Shown here one piece after another: positions 6,514-12,331 of a DNA stretch of 12,344 nucleotides. Under the pieces are notes generated by a model. That model saw only the letters and a list, made by a program, of their open reading frames with translations. It was not told the origin of the DNA and ran no database searches. How positions within the stretch are numbered: position 1 is the first letter of the stretch; each line of letters opens with the position of its first letter. The DNA is taken from contig DAOVNB010000009.1 of NCBI GenBank assembly GCA_030630425.1, forward strand, positions 1 through 12,344, in the 5' to 3' direction. The DNA is from an archaeon (GTDB taxonomy: Archaea; EX4484-52; B79-G9). The translations under genes and the position numbers were made by a program.

Positions 6514-8166
6514 TTAAGAATCATCATATTTTATCTTTTCCAAAAATCCTTCTTTGTCTGCAGAATAACGGGAAAGTATTTGGTCAACTTCAGTATATTT
6601 GGTTATATTATTTTTATGCATCCATTTCAAGACAATCATGCGATTATTTATTTCGTCTTTTATATCTTCCGCATTCATACCCGTTTTTTCTGTTACTTTT
6701 CCTAAAAAGTCTGATTTTTCGTCAGGTTCAAATTTGTCTGTTTTACTTTTCCACTTGAATATTCTTGAACTATTAATTTTCTTTTTTTCCGTGTCATAAC
6801 CCCCTATTTCCTGTATTGCCATTACCCGGCGGACATACTTGTTTCTGTATTTTATCCGGTTTGTAAATACGATAAGGTCAAGGGTTTCAAGAAGGGATGC
6901 TGGAAGATTTATCGGTTTTGTTGTAAGCCGGTCAATAACCTTTTCTATTGAGTCAGCATGGATTGTTGATAATCCTGCGTGTCCTGTTGCCATCTGCTGG
7001 AAAAGGACATATGCTTCCTCTCCCCTAACTTCTCCTACAATTATGTAATCCGGCCGCTGCCTTAACGAGCCCTTAAGAAGGTCAAACATGGATACTTCGC
7101 CTATCCGTTTTCCTGAGCCTGTGACACCAAAACCGATTCTTGAAACTTCAGGAACCCAATGCGGATGCGGCAGCCGTAATTCCGGAGTGTCTTCTATTGA
7201 TACAATCTTTAGGTCTTGTTTTATGAAAAGCGATAAGGCATTAAGAAGAGAGGTTTTACCTGCGGCAGTCGGTCCTGAAACAAGAATAGATGCATTGTTT
7301 TCAATCGCAAACCACAAGTATGCAAGCATTTTTTCATCAACGGTCCCGAATCGAAGCAGATGCATTGGTGTGAGTGGCTCATTTGTAAATTTCCTTATTG
7401 TAAAATTAGAGCCGCGCCTTGCAACATCACCTCCTAAAGTTGCGTGAACCCTTGAACCGTCTGTAAGCGCTCCATCAAGCAGGGGCTCGGCAATAGAAAT
7501 GCTTTTTTCACATTTTTGTGAAAGCCTCATGGTAAAATCATCAAGTTCGTCTTTTGTGTTAAAAACAACATTCGTTTTCATTGAGCCGAATTTTGGATTC
7601 CTGTGATACACAAAAATAGGGACACCTATACCATCACAGCTTACATCTTCTATGTTGCTGTCATTCATTATGGGCTGTAATTTTCCAAGGCCTATAAAAT
7701 CACGAAGAAGATAATATTCATAGATGGTAAGCCGGTCTTTTCTAATTGAAAGGCCGAAATTCACTATAATGTCATTAAGCATGTTTTTTATGTATGTGAT
7801 CGCGTCTTTTTTGTGGATTGTTTCGAAATGTATGTTCAGCTTTTCTTCGATTATTTTCCTGATTTTTTTAAGGTTCGATTCATCTGTTTTTGTTATTTTA
7901 GGCTCGTGGACGATATATTCCATATGTTTCTCTTTATCATTCCACTTGATTTCACCCCATGAAAAAACCTGTTCGTTATCTTTAGGGTTTACCGGAGTAA
8001 GCGGGTAATTGATACGGGTATTTGAAAGTTCTTCTTCATCTCCATTGGTTTTGTGGTGTTTTTTTATGGCATGGCTCGTATCAGAAAGGTCTACAGATAT
8101 TTTTTCTTCTTGTTTTTTCTTCTTAGCGTCTTTTTTTTCTTCGTCTTTCTTGTCTTTTATTGCCAA
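6514..8166 (-). CDS. Archaeal type IV pilus assembly ATPase (FlaI/TadA/PilT-VirB11 family)
   Basis: Cytoplasmic secretion ATPase that would power pilus subunit insertion. Numbering from TTG 8166 (550 residues): Walker A G298-PTAAG-K304-T305; Asp box SIEDTPEL (E325, D326); Walker B PDYIIVGEVRG (E379); His box MATGHAGLSTIHAD (H396, H403). Before these come the N-terminal domain characteristic of FlaI/TadA (LLRDFIGLGKLQPIM, NIEDVSCDG, LTDGSRVHATL). The first 45 residues are a Lys/Glu/Asp low-complexity tail. All key nucleotide-binding residues are present. The start is uncertain: 8166 is a TTG with no good ribosome site, and the same frame stays open upstream to 8362 without ATG, GTG or TTG. A GAGGGG element (8333-8338) sits six bases before an ATT at 8325, just after the preceding gene's stop, so a longer N-terminus starting at ATT is possible. 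It is in one operon with the two pilin-like genes upstream. Confidence 0.93.
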   Translation of the reverse strand: MAIKDKKDEEKKDAKKKKQEEKISVDLSDTSHAIKKHHKTNGDEEELSNTRINYPLTPVNPKDNEQVFSWGEIKWNDKEKHMEYIVHEPKITKTDESNLKKIRKIIEEKLNIHFETIHKKDAITYIKNMLNDIIVNFGLSIRKDRLTIYEYYLLRDFIGLGKLQPIMNDSNIEDVSCDGIGVPIFVYHRNPKFGSMKTNVVFNTKDELDDFTMRLSQKCEKSISIAEPLLDGALTDGSRVHATLGGDVARRGSNFTIRKFTNEPLTPMHLLRFGTVDEKMLAYLWFAIENNASILVSGPTAAGKTSLLNALSLFIKQDLKIVSIEDTPELRLPHPHWVPEVSRIGFGVTGSGKRIGEVSMFDLLKGSLRQRPDYIIVGEVRGEEAYVLFQQMATGHAGLSTIHADSIEKVIDRLTTKPINLPASLLETLDLIVFTNRIKYRNKYVRRVMAIQEIGGYDTEKKKINSSRIFKWKSKTDKFEPDEKSDFLGKVTEKTGMNAEDIKDEINNRMIVLKWMHKNNITKYTEVDQILSRYSADKEGFLEKIKYDDS

Positions 8167-8317
8167 AGCCTGTTGTGCGCCAAAAGGAAATGCAAAACCG
8201 AAAGGATTTACAATGTTGATATTTGTCGAGTTTTTTTGGGCTTCTTCTTTCTTCTTTCTTCTCTGGACCGTACTGTATTTTTTCTTAAGGTGCTTTATGG
8301 CGCTTTTTGTCTTGAAT

Positions 8318-8782
8318 TTAGTAATTGGAAACCCCTCGCATAAAAACTTTTGAGCCGTCAGTCATAAGCAATATTTTACCGTTTGTTGAATGAACCGTCC
8401 CTGAAACCTTTACCGGCGTTTTTGCCTTGACAAGCACTTTTTTGCTATTGTAGACAACAAGCTCTTTTTGGTTTTCGCTGCCGACAATTACATACTCTTC
8501 TGATGCAATTTTTTTAGGGATGTCAATAGTTATTTTTGTCGTGCTGTTTATTTTTTGGACTGTGTATATTCCATTAAGTACAACCTGGCTTACTTCCATA
8601 AGCTTTATTTCACTTATTGTTTGTGTTGTGTCTTCTTTGAAATTATCTGTAATCAAAAGCGTGCCGCCAAAGATTGCAAGCCCCATACCAAACAGAAGAA
8701 TTTCTTCTATTGCCAGGTATTGCCCCTTTCTTCTGCGTTTGTTCTGTGCGCGGGCGAAAAGTGCGGGATTCATAGCGCTCAT
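8318..8782 (-). CDS. Small pilin-like protein upstream of the assembly ATPase
   Basis: 154 residues from ATG 8782; a frame start one codon earlier is TTG, and ATG 8773 is an alternative. A long basic leader (ARAQNKRRRKG) precedes QYLAIEEILLFGMGLAIFGG, a class III-type processing site G|Q with acidic residues at +6 and +7 rather than +5. The rest is a beta-rich extracellular domain of about 100 residues with no cysteine; TVHSTNGKILLMTDGSKVFM near the C-terminus looks like beta hairpins. The gene starts 14 bases after the cysteine-rich pilin-like gene and ends just before or overlapping the ATPase coding region. Co-transcription with the ATPase suggests a core minor pilin rather than a variable surface protein. 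No named family recognised. Confidence 0.78.
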   Translation of the reverse strand: MSAMNPALFARAQNKRRRKGQYLAIEEILLFGMGLAIFGGTLLITDNFKEDTTQTISEIKLMEVSQVVLNGIYTVQKINSTTKITIDIPKKIASEEYVIVGSENQKELVVYNSKKVLVKAKTPVKVSGTVHSTNGKILLMTDGSKVFMRGVSNY

Positions 8783-8796
8783 CAATTATCAGGGTA

Positions 8797-9678
8797 CTAT
8801 TCGACTGTTACAAAAACCGTTGTTTTTGCAAGGTCCCCTCCAACATATGAGGCATCATTTTCGGTGTCAATTGTTCCGCGCATAACCGTAAGTGTATGCT
8901 GCCCGGAGGAAATCTGGCTGTTTCCCTGGTTTTTTATTATTATTTTTACGCCTTCCTTGCTTGTAGGGTCAATAAGTTCCCTGTAGATGAGTTTGTATTC
9001 TGTCATAAATTCATCACCTGAAGGAATGCTTTTTGCAACAAGAACACCTGCATTGTTTGTTCCGACAATTCCGGACATTTCTTTTTCAGGACCGGCAAGT
9101 ACGGCAAACCCGTCCAGGTTTCCTGCACAATCGATATGATCCACCGTATATGTGTTTGTATTTAAATCGCAGTTAAACGAAGAGCCCGCAACATAATTTC
9201 CCGAAGCGCCGCAAGTTCCTGAAATTTTAATAGTTTCCGTCGGCAAGCATGATGAATTCATGACACAATCCCCACAGCCTATGGCTGTACTGTCTGATGG
9301 ATCTGTCGCATCTACTGCATAAGTTTCTATACTTTTTGGCGGTACATCATCATTTATTGAAATCCACTGGCTTGATGCAATCGCCGCCATTAATCCTGTA
9401 AGCGTGTATATTATTGCATTTTCCGCTTCAGATACTTCAAGGGATCCTTCAATTTGTATCTGCTTTTTCTTTTGTCCGCCTGTTTTTGCAACATCATCTA
9501 TTGTATTTTTTATGAGATCCATTGTTTTTTCAGCATTTGTTATTGTGGTTCCTGCTTGGCTTTTATCTATAAGCGGTTTCCCCCACATATAGCTTGCGCC
9601 GATAACACCAACCGCAAGCCCCATAATAAGCACAACCGAGATTATCTGCGTCTGGCCTTTAACACTAATTTTTAACAT
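8797..9678 (-). CDS. Cysteine-rich pilin-like protein
   Basis: 293 residues. The N-terminus MLKISVKGQTQIISVVLIMG has a class III-like site (G8|Q9) and a hydrophobic helix to about residue 28, followed by KPLIDKSQAG. The ectodomain carries six cysteines within about 55 residues (GCGDC, NSSC, SGTC, FNC, IDC), probably three disulfides, then a beta-rich C-terminal domain (VKIIIKNQGNSQISSGQHTL) of the kind found in archaellin and pilin globular domains. The frame extends to GTG 9687, but that GTG belongs to GGTGAT, a Shine-Dalgarno match four bases before ATG 9678, which is therefore preferred. A TATA-like box lies at 9713-9720. It is the first gene of the operon that includes the small pilin-like protein and the ATPase. 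Likely a pilus subunit. Confidence 0.8.
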   Translation of the reverse strand: MLKISVKGQTQIISVVLIMGLAVGVIGASYMWGKPLIDKSQAGTTITNAEKTMDLIKNTIDDVAKTGGQKKKQIQIEGSLEVSEAENAIIYTLTGLMAAIASSQWISINDDVPPKSIETYAVDATDPSDSTAIGCGDCVMNSSCLPTETIKISGTCGASGNYVAGSSFNCDLNTNTYTVDHIDCAGNLDGFAVLAGPEKEMSGIVGTNNAGVLVAKSIPSGDEFMTEYKLIYRELIDPTSKEGVKIIIKNQGNSQISSGQHTLTVMRGTIDTENDASYVGGDLAKTTVFVTVE

Positions 9679-9712
9679 AATTATCACCTACTAATTTTTT
9701 AGTCAAAGGAGA

Positions 9713-9720
9713 TTATATAC
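9713..9720 (-). promoter_or_regulatory. TATA-like box before the pilin/ATPase operon
   Basis: The minus strand reads GTATATAA, 35-42 bases before ATG 9678 and preceded by GAAAA. An RNA start about 25 bases downstream, near 9690, would leave a leader of some 10 bases holding the GGTGAT ribosome binding site. Confidence 0.5.
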
Positions 9721-9780
9721 TTTTCATAATAACTCGTAAAAAAGCAATAATTTAGAACCAAATAACATACTTTTGGCTGT

Positions 9781-9973
9781 TTTATTGCGTATAAAGTTAT
9801 GACTCGCAATAAAAATCATCTCGCTTTACTCGAAGCTTTTCAGCTTTGCTGAAAAAGCTTGAAAATACACCAACGGAATCTAATTTTCATGATTATTTAT
9901 TGCGTATAAAGTTATGACTCGCAATAAAAAAGCTTGAAAATACACCAACGGAATCTAATTTTCATGATTATTT
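9781..9973. repeat. Composite hairpin-rich intergenic element, copy 2
   Basis: This lies in the 345-base gap between the pilin terminator region and the cysteine-rich pilin gene, which otherwise holds the promoter at 9713-9720 and the pilin terminator. In + order: segment S (TTATTGCG...CGCAATAA inverted pair, 9782-9813), a TCATCTCG/ACTCGAAG stretch, palindrome H (AGCTTTTCAGC TTT GCTGAAAAAGCT, 9834-9859), block R (9852-9898), then S again (offset 115) and R again (9927-9973, offset 75), without H between them. Each R has a 7-base stem TGAAAAT/ATTTTCA (9860-9866 with 9883-9889; 9935-9941 with 9958-9964) around a 16-base loop, and is followed on the minus strand by GCTTTTT. S contains a TTTATAC box on the minus strand. 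The flanks match the element at 6259-6512, but the R loop sequence differs. Confidence 0.82.
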
Positions 9974-9993
9974 AAAAAAGCTAAAGCTAGATT

Positions 9994-10034
9994 TTAAAAA
10001 AAGAAAAAAAGAGGTATTGTGTTTTAACAATACC
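9994..10034 (-). terminator. Hairpin plus T-tract terminator of the pilin gene
   Basis: On the minus strand GGTATTGT (10034-10027) pairs perfectly with ACAATACC (10020-10013) around a 6-base loop and is followed by TCTTTTTTTCTTTTTTT. The stop codon (10024-10026) lies in the loop. This is the strongest terminator-like structure in the window and would end the operon that closes with the pilin. Confidence 0.75.
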
Positions 10035-10536
10035 CGTTTACAGCATTTGATGTGGTGCATGTGGCTGTTGCCTGTGTTGCCTTGGGAGACACGACCTTAA
10101 ATGAATGCAAATCGCCTGTTGTCAGGTTTACCCATTTTCTTGTAGCGTCAGCTGTTGTTCTAATGGTTGCCGTCTTATCGGGTGCAAGCATTGATCCTCC
10201 AGTGGTCGAAAATTGAATGTTGGGTACAAGGCTTATTCCATCAAGATAAACCGTGAATAATGTCACATCCTCGAAAGTATACCTCCCCGTATTCCTAATG
10301 ACAATTGAAATATTCCCTGTATCGTTGTATATGCTTTCAATTGAAAATTGCGAGCTTGTCCTGTCTGTGACACCCTGAATATCTTTGCCTATGTTTTCCT
10401 GAAGATCCTGTTGTGTGGATTGGACCCATACAAATGTAAGACCAAATGCAGCAACGGTCATCATCAAAAGAAGAACAATGGCAATTATCGGCGTAATACC
10501 TTTTCTTTTTGTTTTAAAAAATTCATTTGTTTGCAT
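10024..10536 (-). CDS. Archaeal type IV pilin, probable main filament subunit
   Basis: 170 residues from ATG 10536, which is preceded four bases upstream by GGTGAT; a longer start at ATG 10548 overlaps the previous stop (TAATG) and cannot be excluded. Leader MQTNEFFKTKRKG, then ITPIIAIVLLLMMTVAAFG: a processing site KG| followed by the I-T/S-P-I-I-A type helix characteristic of the archaeal pilin N-terminal family. The globular domain is beta-rich (ISIVIRNTGRYTFEDVTLFT, typical of archaellin/pilin folds). It ends in a Thr/Ala-rich tail with two cysteines nine residues apart, the last at the very C-terminus (CTTSNAVNGYC). Co-directional with the small membrane protein and coiled-coil genes upstream. 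A strong terminator at its stop codon suggests a well-defined transcript end. Confidence 0.87.
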   Translation of the reverse strand: MQTNEFFKTKRKGITPIIAIVLLLMMTVAAFGLTFVWVQSTQQDLQENIGKDIQGVTDRTSSQFSIESIYNDTGNISIVIRNTGRYTFEDVTLFTVYLDGISLVPNIQFSTTGGSMLAPDKTATIRTTADATRKWVNLTTGDLHSFKVVSPKATQATATCTTSNAVNGYC

Positions 10537-10547
10537 CATCATCACCA

Positions 10548-10769
10548 TTAAAATCCTTTTCCCTTTAATCCCATTTTGTCATATATTCTTAATAAAATAA
10601 TTCCTACGATAAGCTGTCCGCCAAAAATCATAAGCAAAAGCATGTTCATAAGCGTCATCTGAAATGTATTTGTTATCATTCCGCCAGTCATCACCATAAA
10701 TTGGCTTACTGCCAAAAGCACTAAAGTCATAACAAATATCCATTCAACATTTTTTGGTCCTAGTTTCAT
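10548..10769 (-). CDS. Small two-helix membrane protein of unknown function
   Basis: 73 residues. After MKLGPKNVEW there are two hydrophobic helices, about residues 10-32 (IFVMTLVLLAVSQFMVMTGG) and 39-62 (TLMNMLLLMIFGGQLIVGII), then a basic tail (RIYDKMGLKGKGF). Methionine content is high (11 of 73). ATG 10769 follows GGGGAG by seven bases, and the preceding gene's TAA is just upstream. Its own TAA overlaps a possible pilin start. Being between a cytoplasmic coiled-coil protein and the pilin, it could link the two at the membrane, but that is inference. No family recognised; it is not FlaF, FlaG or a prepilin, as it lacks the processing site. Confidence 0.75.
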   Translation of the reverse strand: MKLGPKNVEWIFVMTLVLLAVSQFMVMTGGMITNTFQMTLMNMLLLMIFGGQLIVGIILLRIYDKMGLKGKGF

Positions 10770-10783
10770 TTATTAACTCCCCC

Positions 10784-11350
10784 TTAAATTTGTCTTGGCC
10801 TTGCCTGCGGCGGAGCAGCTGGTCGTATTGGTTGTTGCTGCGGAATCATGCCTCGTCTTGCAAGTATATTGCTTAATGGTTTTTGTGTTGTATCGCCTGC
10901 CTGCATTCTTTTAAGCCTTTTGTCAATATTTTCAAGAGTTTCTGCAATTGCCGTATTGCTGTCCTGAGCACCTTTTGTGATTTCTTCTACTTTATCAACA
11001 AGAGGTTTTACAGCATTGCTGAAAGCGTCTTTTGATGTTGAGTCCACATCCTGTTCTCCCGCAGTCTTAATTAATGCCACAAATTCATTGAGATTATCAT
11101 TCAGGGAATCCATTTTTCCGATAAGGACGCCAACATCTTCTCTTAAAGACTGGTTAGATTTTACCATGCTGTCAACAATTTTCTGGTTAAGTTCGGTCAT
11201 GTCAATAATTTTATCAACAAACCTTTCCAGATTTTGTGTTGATTTTGTGGTCTCCAACACATCAAGCCGTTTTTCAAGCCGCCTTACCGGTGTTAAAGGC
11301 ACAAATTCATAGTCATCTTCATGAGGTAATTCTACTTCGTCGCGCGCCAT
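10784..11350 (-). CDS. Cytoplasmic coiled-coil protein linked to the pilin operon
   Basis: 188 residues from ATG 11350. The frame begins earlier, at GTG 11362, but that GTG lies in GGTGAA, the likely ribosome site eight bases upstream. No membrane helix or signal peptide. An acidic head (ARDEVELPHEDDYEF) leads to VPLTPVRRLEKRLDVLE, then long amphipathic helices (about residues 24-95 and 110-155) with heptad-like hydrophobic spacing, and a Pro/Gln/Arg-rich disordered tail (PQQQPIRPAAPPQARPRQ). It is the first gene of the operon with the small membrane protein and the pilin. It has the size and coiled-coil character of archaellum motor accessory proteins such as FlaC, but I see no diagnostic FlaC/D/E motif. 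A scaffold or stator-like role is only a suggestion. Confidence 0.75.
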   Translation of the reverse strand: MARDEVELPHEDDYEFVPLTPVRRLEKRLDVLETTKSTQNLERFVDKIIDMTELNQKIVDSMVKSNQSLREDVGVLIGKMDSLNDNLNEFVALIKTAGEQDVDSTSKDAFSNAVKPLVDKVEEITKGAQDSNTAIAETLENIDKRLKRMQAGDTTQKPLSNILARRGMIPQQQPIRPAAPPQARPRQI

Positions 11351-11407
11351 AAGAGCATTCACCTTACATAGGTTCTTTACAATACCTAAACATATGACAT
11401 AAACTAG

Positions 11408-11416
11408 TATATATAA
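11408..11416 (-). promoter_or_regulatory. TATA-like box before the coiled-coil/pilin operon
   Basis: The minus strand reads TTATATATA here, 58-66 bases before ATG 11350 and right after the rnp4 stop codon. A second weaker candidate (TTTATGT) lies at 11396-11402. An RNA start at 11372-11385 would give a short leader with GGTGAA. Confidence 0.4.
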
Positions 11417-11421
11417 TTTTC

Positions 11422-11775
11422 TTAAGTCTGGTTTCTTTTAGAATACCCGAAACGGGTCAGGTTGCCGCAGTCAAGACAGGTCATGCGGATTGTCTTTTTT
11501 TCAGAATCAAGTCGTATGCGTGCGTTTGCGCCGGGCTTTAAGTAATGCCCGCATTTTTTACAGAACAATCTTTTATGTTTGGTTAAAGGTGTGTTGTATT
11601 TCATGCCGATTTTTCTTGCAATCTCAACATACCTGTTTGAAAGGTCAGGGCGGTTGTTGTTGAACTCCACATCTGCCTGGCTAAAAAGAATGTCAATTCT
11701 CTCATTTGCGATTTCAAGCTGCCATGCTGGTTTTTTGCGAGTTTGGCGCTTATGAAATCTTTTTTTCTCAGGCAT
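11422..11775 (-). CDS. rnp4: RNase P protein component 4 (Rpp21/Rpr2 family)
   Basis: 117 residues, the usual size of archaeal Rnp4. Basic N-terminus (MPEKKRFHKRQTRKKPAWQ), then the family's two-helix region (IANERIDILFSQADVEF, RYVEIARKIGMKYNTPL), then the zinc ribbon: CKKCGHYLKPGANARIRL followed by MTCLDCGNLTRFGY, with four cysteines in two C-x2-C pairs. The protein binds the RNase P RNA specificity domain together with Rnp3 (Rpp29 in some nomenclatures pairs with Rpp21) and helps process tRNA 5' ends. ATG 11775 has AGGT a few bases upstream. The gene lies just downstream of a tRNA-Gly gene on the same strand. It is a housekeeping gene and marks this side of the window as ordinary archaeal chromosome. 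Confidence 0.93.
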   Translation of the reverse strand: MPEKKRFHKRQTRKKPAWQLEIANERIDILFSQADVEFNNNRPDLSNRYVEIARKIGMKYNTPLTKHKRLFCKKCGHYLKPGANARIRLDSEKKTIRMTCLDCGNLTRFGYSKRNQT

Positions 11776-11808
11776 AATACCTAATGTTCAGAAGAATATA
11801 ATAAAATA

Positions 11809-11954
11809 ATGGTGCGCCAGCCAAAGAGTCAGAACGAACGGAAAAATCCGTTCGAGCGATTTTCGCGAAAATCATAGATTTTCGTCACTTCGAAACCAAA
11901 AAGGTTTCAAAGTGCTTGACACCTGTTGGTTCGAGGTCAATCAGTAAGAATAAT
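11809..11954. repeat. Train of palindromes bordered by a duplicated tRNA-Gly 3' end
   Basis: The 179-base gap between tRNA-Gly and rnp4 contains the palindromes CGAACGGA/TCCGTTCG (11835-11854), GATTTTC/GAAAATC (11858-11873), CGAAAATC/GATTTTCG (11866-11884) and CACTTCGAAACC/GGTTTCAAAGTG with one mismatch (11886-11914). The left border at 11809-11822 is identical over 14 bases to 11954-11967, the 3' end of the tRNA-Gly gene (ATGGTGCGCCAGCC on the + strand), and further weaker similarity (GAGTC) follows in both. The region therefore lies between two copies of the tRNA end. No coding sequence. Confidence 0.7.
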
Positions 11955-12029
11955 ATGGTGCGCCAGCCGAGAGTCGAACTCGGGCCACTGCCTTGGCAAG
12001 GCAATATCATACCACTAGACTACTAGCGC
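11955..12029 (-). tRNA. tRNA-Gly (GCC)
   Basis: The minus strand folds as a full cloverleaf. The acceptor stem GCGCTAG pairs with CTGGCGC (one G-U), discriminator A at 11958, and CCA encoded at 11957-11955. The T arm is CCGAG TTCGACT CTCGG. The anticodon stem TTGCC/GGCAG holds the loop TTGCCAA, so the anticodon is GCC (11996-11994), reading GGC/GGU glycine codons. No intron is visible. An AT-rich box (about 12057-12068, AAATATTTATTAAG on the minus strand) lies 28-39 bases upstream and could serve as promoter. Length is 72 bases plus CCA. Confidence 0.95.
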
Positions 12030-12080
12030 AAAGACTAAAGAGAATAGACAAGTAAGCTTAATAAATATTTCGAATTTTTA

Positions 12081-12263
12081 CTAGTCAAAAACAGGCCTTG
12101 CAAGACAGCTTTTCCCCTCGCGCCGTATTTTATCGTCTTTTGCCTCGACTTCCTGAAGCATGTCCTGTATTATTTCACTTCTAAGGTCTGTTTTTTCTGT
12201 TTTGGAACCGAAATCATACCCTCTTTTTGTTCCAGAAACCACTAATTCTATTTCATCCCTCAT
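12081..12263 (-). CDS. Small hypothetical protein
   Basis: 60 residues from ATG 12263. An earlier ATG at 12278 is in frame, but GGGGGGAG lies between the two, five bases before 12263, so 12263 is the likely start. The protein is hydrophilic and charged: a short beta-like start (MRDEIELVVSGTKRGYDFG) and then a probable helix (SEIIQDMLQEVEAKDDKIRR), one cysteine, no membrane segment and no signal peptide. A TATA-like box at 12323-12331 and the strong ribosome site argue that it is a real gene. Function is not recognised. It is just upstream of the tRNA-Gly gene and need not relate to pili. Confidence 0.6.
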   Translation of the reverse strand: MRDEIELVVSGTKRGYDFGSKTEKTDLRSEIIQDMLQEVEAKDDKIRREGKSCLARPVFD

Positions 12264-12322
12264 TCTATCTCCCCCCATTTCAAAAAAAGTTATTGTAGTG
12301 AGTTAGAATATAGCCCGAACTA

Positions 12323-12331
12323 GTATATAAA
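12323..12331 (-). promoter_or_regulatory. TATA-like box before the 60-residue gene
   Basis: The minus strand reads TTTATATAC, about 60-68 bases before ATG 12263. With normal spacing the RNA would start near 12300 and carry a leader of roughly 35-40 bases that includes GGGGGGAG. Confidence 0.5.

Noticed and set aside
6275..6517. An 80-codon + strand open frame across the hairpin region
   Set aside because: Its sequence is made of the direct repeats (the same peptide twice), it lacks a ribosome site, and the region is better explained as a structured intergenic element.
4413..8166. An archaellum (flagellum) operon
   Set aside because: Only the ATPase and platform families are shared. The platform is two genes instead of a fused FlaJ, and FlaH, FlaF, FlaG and recognisable FlaC/D/E are absent from the window.
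8009..8353. Long + strand open frames opposite the ATPase N-terminus, and similar ones opposite the other minus-strand genes (e.g. 3141-3761, 7088-7447)
   Set aside because: They mirror strongly coding minus-strand sequence with clear domains, give low-complexity Phe/Ser-rich peptides and have no ribosome sites.
11920..11950. A second tRNA T-arm (GGTTCGAGG on the + strand, around 11927-11941)
   Set aside because: The possible stem relies on two wobble pairs, and no acceptor, anticodon or D arm can be built around it.
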